From Bacillota bacterium (GTDB lineage Bacteria > Bacillota > Clostridia > Oscillospirales > Acutalibacteraceae): a stretch of DNA of 33,736 nucleotides. The stretch lies in contig JAEZYP010000048.1 of NCBI GenBank assembly GCA_023418995.1, forward strand, positions 1-33,736, written 5' to 3'. The notes under the pieces were generated by a model. That model saw only the letters and a list, made by a program, of their open reading frames with translations, made no database searches and was not told the DNA's origin. Each line of letters begins with the position of its first letter. The first letter of the stretch is position 1. This document shows positions 8,657 to 17,318 of the stretch, one piece after another. Position numbers and translations under genes: made by a program.

Positions 8657-10013
8657 TCCGGACAACCTCCTGCGCTGTAAAACGCATGAACTCGCCCTGC
8701 CAATGCAGCGGAATCGTTTTTGTTTCTCCGTGGCGGTTCTTTGCGATGATGCATTCTCCGCTGTTTTTGTCCCCGTTTTCCCCCGGCGTTTCGGAATCCT
8801 GATAATAATCCTCACGATAAAGGAACAGCACGATATCCGCATCCTGTTCAATTGAACCCGAATCACGAAGATCAGAAAGCACAGGGCGGTGATTGGTACG
8901 CTTTTCACTGTCACGGGCAAGCTGAGAGAGCGTAAGTACCGGTACATTCAGTTCCTTCGCCATAATTTTCATATTACGGGTAATCTGCGAAATTTCCTGA
9001 ACGCGGTTATCAATCCGGCCGGAGGAATTCATCAGCTGAAGATAGTCTACTACGACTAAGTCGACATCCTTCAGACGTCTGAGCTTTGCCTTCATTTCCG
9101 GGACCGTAATGGACGGGTTGTCGTCAAAATACATTTGCGTTTTGGAAAGGATATCACCCGCCTCGATAATATGTATCCATTCGTCATCGCTCAATTTCCC
9201 GGTGCGGAGCTTCGTTCCGCTGACCATCGCCTCGGTGGAGAGCAGACGGGAAGCGAGCTGCTCCTTGCTCATTTCCAGTGAAAAAAAAGCAACCCGTTTG
9301 TTTGCCTTAACTGCGGCATGCCTCGCGATATTCAAAGCAAAGCTGGTTTTTCCCATGCCGGGGCGGGCGCCGAGAAGTATAAAATCCGAACGGTTTAGTC
9401 CGGTTATGGTATCGTCAAGCTCCTTGATACCGCTGGGCACACCCTTATACAGATCAGCGTCCGGAGAATTGAGCCTGTCCAGCCGGTCAAAGGTCTGAAC
9501 AATGATTTCATCGATGCGCTGCAGCCCCTGCATATTCTTGCCGCGCCGGATATCAAAAATACGCTGTTCCGCGGAATCCAGCAAAGTGGAGGCATCCGCC
9601 GCGCCAGTGGAGGCTTCTTCAACAATATCCCTTGCGGTGGTGATTAGGGTACGGATATCGTATTTATCACGGACAATATTCGCGTAGGACTCCACGTTAG
9701 AAATGGAGGGAACCAGCTGCGCGAGCTGGAGCAGATAAGTCTTCCCATTCGCTTCGTCAAAGCTTTCAGCTTCCTTCAGCTTTTCCAGCACGGTAACAAA
9801 GTCAACCGGCTGGCCGACTGTGAACATCTCCAGCATGGTGGAATAGATCAGGCTGTTGTTTGTCTGGTAAAAATAATCGGGACGCGGCAGAATCTGCGCC
9901 ACCCGATCCAAGCAGGAGGAATCAAGAAGGACCGCGCCCAGTACGGACTGCTCCGCTTCCGGGCTAAACGGCAAATTCAGCGCACTGTAGCCGCTGGTTA
10001 CAAAATTATCCAT
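8646..10013 (-). CDS. dnaB: Replicative DNA helicase DnaB (DnaC of Bacillus)
   Basis: Hexameric fork helicase, 455 aa. The N-terminal DnaB domain spans about 11-115 and begins with the typical LPFSPEAEQSVLGA. The RecA-like domain has Walker A GARPGMGKTS (215-224), Walker B LVVVDYLQLM and the arginine-rich motif SDLRDSGSIEQDAD. Start ATG at 10013 has AGGAGG six bases upstream. No intein or insertion is present. It lies 40 bp after rplI, the conserved rplI-dnaB order. Confidence 0.97.
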   Translation of the reverse strand: MDNFVTSGYSALNLPFSPEAEQSVLGAVLLDSSCLDRVAQILPRPDYFYQTNNSLIYSTMLEMFTVGQPVDFVTVLEKLKEAESFDEANGKTYLLQLAQLVPSISNVESYANIVRDKYDIRTLITTARDIVEEASTGAADASTLLDSAEQRIFDIRRGKNMQGLQRIDEIIVQTFDRLDRLNSPDADLYKGVPSGIKELDDTITGLNRSDFILLGARPGMGKTSFALNIARHAAVKANKRVAFFSLEMSKEQLASRLLSTEAMVSGTKLRTGKLSDDEWIHIIEAGDILSKTQMYFDDNPSITVPEMKAKLRRLKDVDLVVVDYLQLMNSSGRIDNRVQEISQITRNMKIMAKELNVPVLTLSQLARDSEKRTNHRPVLSDLRDSGSIEQDADIVLFLYREDYYQDSETPGENGDKNSGECIIAKNRHGETKTIPLHWQGEFMRFTAQEVVRSEG

Positions 10014-10053
10014 TCTCTTCCTCCTTTCATAGTTTAAAGCCGGGAGATACCGG

Positions 10054-10503
10054 TCACTCTTTTTCCCCTACCACAGCGTAAATCTTCGCCGCAATTCCGT
10101 TGTAGAGCTTTACTTCGCACTCATAAGTACCGAATGCCTTAATATCGCCATCCAGCACAATTTTACGCTTATCTACGTCAACTTGATATTGCTTTTTCAG
10201 CTCCTCCGCAATTTCCTTCGCGGTCACTGATCCGAAAAGACGCCCGCCCTGACCCGCTTTTGCAAAAAGGCGAACACTTTTCCCATTGATCTGGTCAGCT
10301 GTTTTCTGCGCTGTTTCGGTATCTGTTTTTAGTTTAAACGCTTTGGCTTCCTCCGCGTTTTTCAACTCGTTCATTGCCTGGCTGTTTGCTTCCTTAGCCA
10401 GCTTGCGCGGAAAAAGGTAGTTGCGCGCGTAGCCGTCGCTTACATTAATTAATTCTCCCTTTTTTCCGCTGCCTTTTATATCTTCAAGCAGTACGACTTT
10501 CAT
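10054..10503 (-). CDS. rplI: 50S ribosomal protein L9
   Basis: Large-subunit ribosomal protein of 149 aa that binds 23S rRNA. The N-terminal domain starts MKVVLLEDIKGSGKKGE and contains the GYARNYLFPRKLA signature (about 24-36). It is followed by the long connecting helix and the C-terminal domain, with FGSVTAKEIA near 110. Length matches the family. It sits between gdpP (26 bp gap) and dnaB. Confidence 0.97.
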   Translation of the reverse strand: MKVVLLEDIKGSGKKGELINVSDGYARNYLFPRKLAKEANSQAMNELKNAEEAKAFKLKTDTETAQKTADQINGKSVRLFAKAGQGGRLFGSVTAKEIAEELKKQYQVDVDKRKIVLDGDIKAFGTYECEVKLYNGIAAKIYAVVGEKE

Positions 10504-10529
10504 AAGTAACCCTCCAATTAATTAAGTTT

Positions 10530-12479
10530 CTATTTTGAATTTGTTTCACTGAGAATTTCGACTAGGCGCTCCCGTGCCTGCTGAACCGTAACGCCGGAAA
10601 GCTGCGCGCCTGCCATGGTCAGATGACCGCCGCCGCCAAGCGCTTCCATAATTACCTGTACGTTTACATCCCCAAGAGAACGCGCGGAAACATTAACGAC
10701 GCTTCCCGTGGGGAAAATGACGAAGGAAGCGTTCACACCCTGAATAGATAAAAGCTCATCCGCTGCCTGCGCGGATGTAATGCGGATATCCGGGAACTCC
10801 TTTTCCGCGTAGGTAATGGCATATTCGCCAAAAAGCTCGGCGCTGGAAACAATATGGTACTTCGCCTTGTAGGTGTCGATGGTGTCGGAAAACATCCGCT
10901 TGACCTCCACGGTATCCGCACCGCGACGGCGCAGGTACGCGGCTGCCTCGAAGGTTCGCACACCGGTTTTCAGAACGAAATTTTTGGTATCGAGCATGAT
11001 GCCGGAAAGCAGGGCCTCCGCTTCCGACTGGGTGAGTAGGCTGTCACCGATATACTGAATCAGCTCCGCCACCATTTCAGAGGTTGAACTGGCGTATGGT
11101 TCATGATAAAACACCAGCGCGTTTTCAATGTGCCTCACCATCATCCTGTGATGGTCGATTACAACAATACGCGGCACGGCGCTTAAAAGCTCGGGGCTTT
11201 CTACAAAATCCTGAGAATGCGTATCCACAAGAATAAGGATGGTTTTGGGGCTCACCATGGAAAGCGCGTCCAGCGGCGATACAAAAACCCTGCCCTGGCT
11301 TTCCGCTTCCATGGAAGTGATCAGCGGTGAAGCAAGGGACTGCGTGCGGTTCACAACAATATAAGCCTGCTTTTTGAGTCCCTTGGTAATCGAGCTCCAC
11401 AGACCGATGGAGGAGCCGACGCTGTCCAAATCGGAATATTTATGACCCATAATCAGCACGTTTTCACTGTTCTTGATATGATCGGAAAGCGTCGCGGCAA
11501 TGACGCGGGTACGCACCTTGTCGCGTTTTTCCACTCCCTTGGATAAACCGCCGAAGAACTCGTATGTATCATCCTTCTGCTTAACCGCAACCTGATCTCC
11601 GCCTCGGCCAAGCGCCATGTCGAGCGCTTTTCTCGCCCACTCCTCGCCCTGTGTCAAGGAGGAGGCTCCGCGTGCGACGCCGATTGATATGGTGGCGCTG
11701 CGGCGCTCTCCCGCTTTGATATTCCGAATAGTATCCAGAATCTGAAACCGCTTCTCCATTGCGTCGCGTGTGTGCGCTTCGTCGGTCAGAATCAGGTAGC
11801 GGCTGCCGCTCAGGCGCTTGAGAAAGCCGTTCATTCCAAGTGCCCAGTCGTTAAGGACACCCTCCACCTCCGAAGCAATGCGGGTATCTTCACTTGGGCT
11901 GCAATCGCGCGCAAGTTCCTCCCGATTGTCGAAGCAGGCCAGAGCAACCACCGGGCGGCTTTCGGAGTATTCCCGGTTGATTTCTTTATAGTAGGTATCA
12001 TCAATAAAATAAACAATGCTCCCGCACTCGGTGTTCGACGCAAAAGCGGTAAACTGCCGCTTTCCAACCGTAATATCACTACCGTTATCTTCAATAATCT
12101 GATTCACTGTTTTAGGATAGATAAATTTAAGAATATTCTCTCCGCGGCATTCGCGGTTCGCGCTTACCTGCGATAAAAAGGCATCGTTTACCCATATAAT
12201 GTCCCCGGCGGCTCCAACCACGGCAACCGCCATGGTAAATTCCTGTAAAGCGCTGTATTCCTCGCCGGACAATATCTTTCGCGCGCTGCTTACCGCAGTT
12301 GATACATGCACCTTAAACCGTTCGGTTGAAAGCAGCACCGCGATTACCGAAATAACGGAAAGCACCAGCTCCGAGGTGAAAACATAACTGTTCCAGAACC
12401 AGCTAAGGCTGGCCATAATGAGCATGACTACCGAGATGATATAAAACACCGGCGACGATACCCATACTTTTCTTTTCAA
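10530..12479 (-). CDS. gdpP: Cyclic-di-AMP phosphodiesterase GdpP
   Basis: Membrane-bound phosphodiesterase that hydrolyses c-di-AMP and so influences potassium balance, wall stress and beta-lactam tolerance. 649 aa, close to the 659 aa of the Bacillus protein. Two N-terminal membrane segments (about 10-26 and 35-51) are followed by a PAS-like region, a degenerate GGDEF domain (around 190-310, no intact GGDEF motif) and a DHH-DHHA1 module. That module shows GHKYSDLDSVGSS, the DHH triad D442-H444, and the C-terminal GGGGH. Start: TTG at 12479 lies eight bases after AAGGGG (within AAGGGGTGAT). The upstream in-frame TTG at 12509 has no ribosome site. Second annotated enzyme of the operon, 46 bp after rnjA. 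Confidence 0.94.
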   Translation of the reverse strand: MKRKVWVSSPVFYIISVVMLIMASLSWFWNSYVFTSELVLSVISVIAVLLSTERFKVHVSTAVSSARKILSGEEYSALQEFTMAVAVVGAAGDIIWVNDAFLSQVSANRECRGENILKFIYPKTVNQIIEDNGSDITVGKRQFTAFASNTECGSIVYFIDDTYYKEINREYSESRPVVALACFDNREELARDCSPSEDTRIASEVEGVLNDWALGMNGFLKRLSGSRYLILTDEAHTRDAMEKRFQILDTIRNIKAGERRSATISIGVARGASSLTQGEEWARKALDMALGRGGDQVAVKQKDDTYEFFGGLSKGVEKRDKVRTRVIAATLSDHIKNSENVLIMGHKYSDLDSVGSSIGLWSSITKGLKKQAYIVVNRTQSLASPLITSMEAESQGRVFVSPLDALSMVSPKTILILVDTHSQDFVESPELLSAVPRIVVIDHHRMMVRHIENALVFYHEPYASSTSEMVAELIQYIGDSLLTQSEAEALLSGIMLDTKNFVLKTGVRTFEAAAYLRRRGADTVEVKRMFSDTIDTYKAKYHIVSSAELFGEYAITYAEKEFPDIRITSAQAADELLSIQGVNASFVIFPTGSVVNVSARSLGDVNVQVIMEALGGGGHLTMAGAQLSGVTVQQARERLVEILSETNSK

Positions 12480-12525
12480 AACAATCACCCCTTCCGCTTT
12501 CTGTGCCAACCGGACTTTCGGACAA

Positions 12526-14565
12526 TTAGACCTCCATAATAATCGGCAGGATCATCGGGCTGCGCTTAGTACGGTCATATAGCATACGGGAAAGCTCATC
12601 CTTGATGCGGGTCTTTAAAGTGCCCCAATCGTGGATTTTATTTTCCGCGCAGTTTTGTAGAACGGCGTCCACCAGTACCCGCGCCTCATCGATCAGCGGC
12701 TCGGATTCGCGGACATATACAAATCCGCGTGAAACCACGTCGGGACCGGAGATTACATGACCATCCTGAGAACTGATGGTGCAGACGACAACAATCAGAC
12801 CATCCTCAGAAAGATGCTTTCGGTCGCGCAGCACAATGCTGCCGACATCCCCGACGCCGAGGCCGTCTACCAACACCCTGCCGGCCGGCACGGAAGAAAG
12901 CTTTTTCATGTAATCCTGATTCAGTTCCAGCACATCGCCGATATCGCCGATGTAGACATGTGCGGCGTCGAGACCCATCGTATAGGCAACCCCGGCATTT
13001 TTCCGGAGCATCTTCTGCTCACCGTGAACCGGAACATAGTATTTCGGCTTTACAATTCCCTGCATGAGCTTGAGCTCTTCCTGACAGGCATGACCGGAGA
13101 CGTGAACATCGTACATGGATTCATAAACAACTTCGCAGCCGCGCTTCATCAGTTCGTCAATCACGTTTCCAACGGTCTTTTCGTTGCCGGGAATCGGGCG
13201 CGCAGAAATAATGATGAAATCACCGGGTCCGACCTCCACCTTGCGGTGGTCGGCAAACGCCATGCGGGTCAGAGCACTCATCGGCTCGCCCTGACTGCCG
13301 GTCGTTACAAGTACAACCTTGTCTTTCGGATAGCGGTTGATCAGGTCAAGGTCGATCAGCACGCCGTCAGGAACATCCAGGTATCCCATTTCGATACCGA
13401 TGCCCATCACGTTAATCATGCTTCGCCCGGAAAGGGCGACCTTCCTGCCGTATTTCACCGCGCAGTTGATAATTTGCTGCACGCGGCTGATATTGGACGC
13501 AAAGGTTGCGATAATAATCCGACTGTTTTCGGCGCGTTTGAAGAGGCGCTCGAAGGAATCGCTCACCTTGCTTTCAGACATGGTATAGCCGGGGCGCTCC
13601 GCATTGGTGGAATCGGCAAGCAGCGCCAAAACGCCCTGCTGCCCCAATTCGGCAAAGCGGCCCAGGTCAATCATGCTGCCCTGCGTCGGGGTACAATCTA
13701 TTTTAAAGTCCCCGGTATGAATCAGCGTTCCGGCCGGGGAATGGATTGCAATTCCCACCGCGTCGGGGATGGAGTGGTTCACATGAATGAACTCTACATC
13801 CAGACAGCCCAGCTTCACGTGATCACCGGGGTGCAGTGTATTCAATTTTGCTTTATTGTGCAAATTGTGTTCCTTGAGTTTCCCCCCCACCAAGCCAAGG
13901 GTCAGGGGAGTTCCGAAAATAGGGATATTGACTCGCTTCAAAAGGTACGGCAACGCACCAATATGGTCCTCATGACCATGGGTTAAAACAATACCGCGAA
14001 TTCTATCTACATTGCGTTCTACAAAGGTAAAATCGGGCAGTACCAGATCAACGCCGAGCATATCACCGTCTGGAAACGCCATTCCGCAGTCGACAATAAC
14101 CATATCATTTTCACACTCGAAAAGAGTAAAGTTTTTACCGACTTCGTTTAAACCACCCAAAAAATAAACCCGAATTGACGGCTTGGGGGTGTTTTTCTGC
14201 CCGCGTTTGTTTTGCTGTTGCTGATTTTGCTTGTTTTTTACCGGTGTTTTCTGCTGCGGAACAGGCTGAAGCTGAACCGGCTGTTTTTTTGCAGGTGACT
14301 TTTGCGCCCCCGTGTTCTGCGGGTTCCTTTTTTGGCGCGGTCGCTTCGGCTGAACCGGCTTCTCTAACTGAACCGGGTCTCCGCCGATAATTTGATCTGC
14401 CGGCTTCTGGGCTTTCTGCCTGACAGGCTGTTCCGTTCTTTGCGCCTGTCTTTTCGGCGGTACTACCTTTTGGTACAGAGAGGAACGCACCTCCCCTGTC
14501 GCATTTGTTTTCATTTCCGCACTGTTATTGCGATCTGCCGGCTTATTTAGTTTGTTTTCTGTCAC
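12526..14565 (-). CDS. rnjA: Ribonuclease J with long basic N-terminal extension
   Basis: Metallo-beta-lactamase fold RNase of 679 aa with endonuclease and 5'-3' exonuclease roles in mRNA decay and rRNA maturation. Catalytic zinc ligands are in THGHEDH (195-201); the beta-CASP domain follows (ALLADSTNAERPG, then SGRSMINVMG) and the C-terminal VPVHGEQKML is present. The first 130 residues are not part of the fold: they are Gln-, Lys-, Pro- and Arg-rich low-complexity sequence, likely disordered and RNA- or protein-binding. Typical RNase J is about 555 aa. Start is GTG at 14565, with GGAGG seven bases upstream, overlapping the stop of the preceding small ORF (GTGA). Such extensions are seen in clostridial RNase J; their function here is unknown. 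Confidence 0.94.
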   Translation of the reverse strand: MTENKLNKPADRNNSAEMKTNATGEVRSSLYQKVVPPKRQAQRTEQPVRQKAQKPADQIIGGDPVQLEKPVQPKRPRQKRNPQNTGAQKSPAKKQPVQLQPVPQQKTPVKNKQNQQQQNKRGQKNTPKPSIRVYFLGGLNEVGKNFTLFECENDMVIVDCGMAFPDGDMLGVDLVLPDFTFVERNVDRIRGIVLTHGHEDHIGALPYLLKRVNIPIFGTPLTLGLVGGKLKEHNLHNKAKLNTLHPGDHVKLGCLDVEFIHVNHSIPDAVGIAIHSPAGTLIHTGDFKIDCTPTQGSMIDLGRFAELGQQGVLALLADSTNAERPGYTMSESKVSDSFERLFKRAENSRIIIATFASNISRVQQIINCAVKYGRKVALSGRSMINVMGIGIEMGYLDVPDGVLIDLDLINRYPKDKVVLVTTGSQGEPMSALTRMAFADHRKVEVGPGDFIIISARPIPGNEKTVGNVIDELMKRGCEVVYESMYDVHVSGHACQEELKLMQGIVKPKYYVPVHGEQKMLRKNAGVAYTMGLDAAHVYIGDIGDVLELNQDYMKKLSSVPAGRVLVDGLGVGDVGSIVLRDRKHLSEDGLIVVVCTISSQDGHVISGPDVVSRGFVYVRESEPLIDEARVLVDAVLQNCAENKIHDWGTLKTRIKDELSRMLYDRTKRSPMILPIIMEV

Positions 14566-14795
14566 GAAATAACCTCCATTATTAATTCAGGGTACAACCA
14601 ACTAAAGTCCGCGGCAAAACGGTGCCAACGGACATGGGTCGCCCTGTTGATTTGACGCTTTTTCCGCACTGCTTCGGGCAGCTGCGCAAAAATGCTTTGG
14701 ATCCGCATAAATGCGGCTATATATTTAATGTCTAAATATAATGCAAATAAAAAAAATCCGGACACAAATATTGCTATTATTGTACCTTTAATCAT
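14562..14795 (-). CDS. Small hypothetical membrane protein upstream of rnjA
   Basis: A 77-aa frame I do not recognise. It has one hydrophobic segment near the N-terminus (about 4-22), then a basic region rich in Arg and His ending PELIMEVIS. Its stop overlaps the rnjA GTG by 4 bp, which suggests coupling, and the codon choice in the second half resembles the neighbouring genes. The start is uncertain: ATG 14795 and TTG 14807 have no good ribosome site, and a consensus promoter (14779-14807) covers both. If that promoter drives rnjA, the mRNA would begin after these starts and only a shorter product could be made. Confidence 0.45.
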   Translation of the reverse strand: MIKGTIIAIFVSGFFLFALYLDIKYIAAFMRIQSIFAQLPEAVRKKRQINRATHVRWHRFAADFSWLYPELIMEVIS

Positions 14796-14807
14796 TATAC
14801 CTGTCAA
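14779..14807 (-). promoter_or_regulatory. Promoter of the rnjA-to-ftsH operon
   Basis: On the minus strand TTGACA (14802-14807) and TACAAT (14779-14784) are separated by exactly 17 bp, a near-perfect sigma-A promoter. It faces away from the rnhA promoter. It overlaps the first codons of the small membrane ORF at 14562-14795. Confidence 0.75.
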
Positions 14808-14875
14808 GTCATTAAGCCGACGCGTGAATAAATATATTATAGCCTGTTATAATTCCATTTAAACGTCTGGCGGAA

Positions 14876-14904
14876 TTGTTTGCGGAAAAGCTTTGTGTTA
14901 TAAT
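14876..14904 (+). promoter_or_regulatory. rnhA promoter
   Basis: TTGTTT (14876-14881), 17-bp spacer, TATAAT (14899-14904), with a TG one base before the -10 (extended -10). The predicted start site near 14911 is about 30 bases before the chosen TTG start of rnhA. Confidence 0.75.
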
Positions 14905-14939
14905 TTAGTATAATAATGAATGAAATAAGGATGATAGTA

Positions 14940-15377
14940 TTGAAAAAGGTTGAGATTTTCACCGACGGCGCCTGCTCGGGAAATCCGGGGCCGGGCGGCT
15001 GGGGCGCGATTTTGCGTTACAACGGAACGGAAAAGGAAATCAGCGGCGGCGAGGCGGACACAACCAATAACCGGATGGAGCTCAGCGGCGTAATCGCCGC
15101 GCTGAAATGCTTAAAGGAACCGTGTGAGGTTGTTCTCTGCAGCGACTCCAAGTACGTCTGCGACGCCATTACAAAGGGCTGGGCAAAAAGCTGGAAGAAG
15201 AACGGATGGCGTAAGGCAGATAAAAAGCCCGCGCTGAATACCGATTTATGGGATGCGCTTCTTACATTAATGGAGCCGCACCGTGTTATCATCCAGTGGG
15301 TAAAAGGTCACGCGGGTTACCCGGAAAATGAGCGCTGTGACAGGCTGGCGGTCACAGCGGCGGAAAAATTCAAATAA
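14940..15377 (+). CDS. rnhA: Ribonuclease HI
   Basis: Cleaves the RNA strand of RNA-DNA hybrids, 145 aa, a normal length. All four catalytic acids are visible: D9 (FTDGACSGNPGPGGWG), E47 (NNRMELSG), D69 (LCSDSKYV) and D134 (ERCDRLA). The basic-handle region WAKSWKKNGWRK is present, so this is the type 1 enzyme of E. coli form. The start is TTG at 14940 after AAGGATGAT. An in-frame ATG at 14916 is too close to the predicted transcription start and lacks a ribosome site. Divergent from the rnjA operon. Confidence 0.95.
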   Translation: MKKVEIFTDGACSGNPGPGGWGAILRYNGTEKEISGGEADTTNNRMELSGVIAALKCLKEPCEVVLCSDSKYVCDAITKGWAKSWKKNGWRKADKKPALNTDLWDALLTLMEPHRVIIQWVKGHAGYPENERCDRLAVTAAEKFK

Positions 15378-15391
15378 TTGAATATTGCCTA

Positions 15392-15420
15392 TTGAAATCT
15401 ATACTAAAATGGTGTATATT
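15392..15420 (+). promoter_or_regulatory. iscS-iscU promoter
   Basis: TTGAAA (15392-15397), 17-bp spacer, TATATT (15415-15420). It lies in the 95-bp gap between rnhA and iscS. A GTGTA/TACAC inverted pair follows, but no known IscR-type site is recognised. Confidence 0.6.
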
Positions 15421-15472
15421 ATAACCGAAGTAAACCTACACGATTAATATTATATAAAGTAAAGGTGATAAA

Positions 15473-16663
15473 ATGTCTCGATTTGTTTACGCGGATAACG
15501 CCGCGACAACTCCTGTTTCTAAAACGGTTATTGCTGCGATGGACAACATCTACGCCAATTTTTACGGAAACCCCAGCAGCCTTTATTCGGTAGGACGCGA
15601 AGCGAAAAAACAGCTGGAGACCGCGCGTGAAACTATCGCCGACTGCCTTGGCGCTCAGCCGAGTGAAATCTTTTTTACCTCCGGCGGCAGCGAGGGTGAC
15701 AACTGGGCTTTGAAGGGAATTGCCCACGAGCTTTCCAAAAAGGGCAAGAAGCACATTATTACAACCAAGTTTGAGCACCACGCAATTTTGCATACCTGCG
15801 AGTTTCTTGAAAAAGAAGGATTTGAGGTAACCTACCTTGATGTGCATAAGGAGGGTCTGGTAAGACCGGAGGAGCTGGAAGCGGCCATCCGGGAAAATAC
15901 CGCCCTTGTTTCCATTATGTACGCCAACAACGAAATCGGCACAATTCAGCCGATTGAGGAAATCGGCGCAATCTGCAAAAAGCATGGCGTCATCTTCCAC
16001 ACCGACGCTGTTCAGGCTGCCGGAAACATCCATATTAATGTAAACGAGCAGCATATCGACCTGCTCTCGCTCTCCGCACATAAATTCCACGGACCAAAAG
16101 GCGTCGGAGTATTCTTCATCCGCAGAGGGATTAAGCTGCCCAACCTGATCGACGGCGGCGCACAGGAGCGCGGGCGCAGAGCGGGCACGGAAAATCTGGC
16201 CGGTATCGTCGGGCTCAGTGTAGCTTTGAAGGAGGCCTGCGCTACCATCGATGCGCGCGCCGCACGTATCACAAGAATGCGGGACAGGCTGATTGACGGT
16301 GTTTTAAAAATTGAACGTTCCCGTTTAAACGGCGACCGCGTAAAGCGGCTGCCCGGCAACGTAAACTTCTGCTTTGAGGGCATTGAAGGCGAATCCCTTC
16401 TCCTAATGCTCGACCAAAAGGGCGTATGCGCTTCCTCCGGCTCTGCCTGCACCTCCGGTTCGCTTGACCCGAGCCATGTACTGCTTTCTATCGGGCTTCC
16501 GGCAGAAATCGCGCACGGCTCCCTGCGCCTCACCTTTAGCGACCAGAATACCGAAGAGGATATCGATTATATTCTTGAGGAGCTTCCGAAGATTGTGGAG
16601 CGCCTGCGGTTCATGTCTCCGCTGTGGGAAGAAATTATCTCCGGCGAGAAGAAATTCGAATAA
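15473..16663 (+). CDS. iscS: Cysteine desulfurase (IscS/NifS family)
   Basis: PLP enzyme of 396 aa that takes sulfur from cysteine and passes it as persulfide to the Fe-S scaffold. The PLP lysine is K204 in LSAHKFHGPKG. The active-site cysteine is C326 in the loop SSGSACTSG, placing it among group I (NifS/IscS) desulfurases with a flexible loop. HTDAVQAAG (about 180-188) and the ENLAGIVG segment support the fold. The ribosome site AAAGGTGAT precedes ATG 15473. It is followed by the scaffold gene iscU 59 bp downstream. There is no iscR, ferredoxin or Hsc chaperone gene beside it, so this is the minimal clostridial Isc/Nif-like pair. Confidence 0.94.
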   Translation: MSRFVYADNAATTPVSKTVIAAMDNIYANFYGNPSSLYSVGREAKKQLETARETIADCLGAQPSEIFFTSGGSEGDNWALKGIAHELSKKGKKHIITTKFEHHAILHTCEFLEKEGFEVTYLDVHKEGLVRPEELEAAIRENTALVSIMYANNEIGTIQPIEEIGAICKKHGVIFHTDAVQAAGNIHINVNEQHIDLLSLSAHKFHGPKGVGVFFIRRGIKLPNLIDGGAQERGRRAGTENLAGIVGLSVALKEACATIDARAARITRMRDRLIDGVLKIERSRLNGDRVKRLPGNVNFCFEGIEGESLLLMLDQKGVCASSGSACTSGSLDPSHVLLSIGLPAEIAHGSLRLTFSDQNTEEDIDYILEELPKIVERLRFMSPLWEEIISGEKKFE

Positions 16664-16722
16664 CTATTATTTTTAGATCATACAGGCTTGTTTTAGCCCA
16701 AAGAAAGAAAGGAACAGATTTT

Positions 16723-17154
16723 ATGGCATACAGCGAAAAAGTGATGGATCATTTTGCAAATCCACGCAATGTCGGTGAAATTCCGGACGCAAGCGGCGTT
16801 GGTGAAGTCGGAAACCCGAAGTGCGGTGATATTATGAGAATGTACATTAAGGTCGACGGTGATACCATTACCGATGTAAAATTCAAAACCTTCGGCTGCG
16901 GCGCCGCAATTGCCACCAGCTCGATGGCAACCGAGCTGATTAAGGGAAAGAAAATCGAGGACGCTTTAAAGCTGACTAACAAGGCGGTTATGGAAGCCTT
17001 GGATGGCCTGCCGCCGGTTAAGGTTCACTGTTCCGTCTTAGCGGAGCAGGCAATTAAAGCCGCGGTTTCCGATTACTATAAAAAGCAGGGTATCGACCCA
17101 ACCCCGTTGGTCGGTGAAATCCCGGAATGTGAACATTGCTCCTGCGATATTTAA
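16723..17154 (+). CDS. iscU: Fe-S cluster scaffold protein IscU/NifU-like
   Basis: Scaffold of 143 aa on which Fe-S clusters are built with sulfur from IscS. The three cluster ligands are C34 (NPKCGD, with the conserved D36), C59 (FGCGAA) and C103 (VHCSVLAEQA). A short extra Cys-rich tail (C136, C139, C141) ends the protein; it is too short to be a NifU-type C-terminal domain but could bind metal. Start ATG 16723 lies behind AAAGGA; the open frame extends upstream into iscS but that part is not credible protein. A strong terminator follows. Confidence 0.94.
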   Translation: MAYSEKVMDHFANPRNVGEIPDASGVGEVGNPKCGDIMRMYIKVDGDTITDVKFKTFGCGAAIATSSMATELIKGKKIEDALKLTNKAVMEALDGLPPVKVHCSVLAEQAIKAAVSDYYKKQGIDPTPLVGEIPECEHCSCDI

Positions 17155-17176
17155 CGCAATAAGTGCTGAAGCGTAC

Positions 17177-17214
17177 GCTCCCGGACGGATAATCTATCTG
17201 TCCGGGAGCTTTTT
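17177..17214 (+). terminator. Terminator after iscU
   Basis: Perfect 10-bp stem GCTCCCGGAC (17177-17186) with GTCCGGGAGC (17200-17209), followed by TTTTT. Confidence 0.9.
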
Positions 17215-17318
17215 CTGCCCTTTCGTTACTTTTAGAATAGTATTGTAACAAGCCTGGTGCTTCCCACATAATGTAAGGACTGGAGACCCTTATGTAATTT
17301 ATGTTATGGGAGGATCAT

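Noticed and set aside
8657..8947. Long N-terminal extension of TilS
   Set aside because: The extension is read through dnaB in another frame; GTG 8656 with AGGAGG and the normal TilS length fit better.
12757..13986. 409-aa plus-strand frame opposite rnjA
   Set aside because: Antisense to the conserved RNase J core; His- and Asn-rich composition typical of a reverse-frame artefact.
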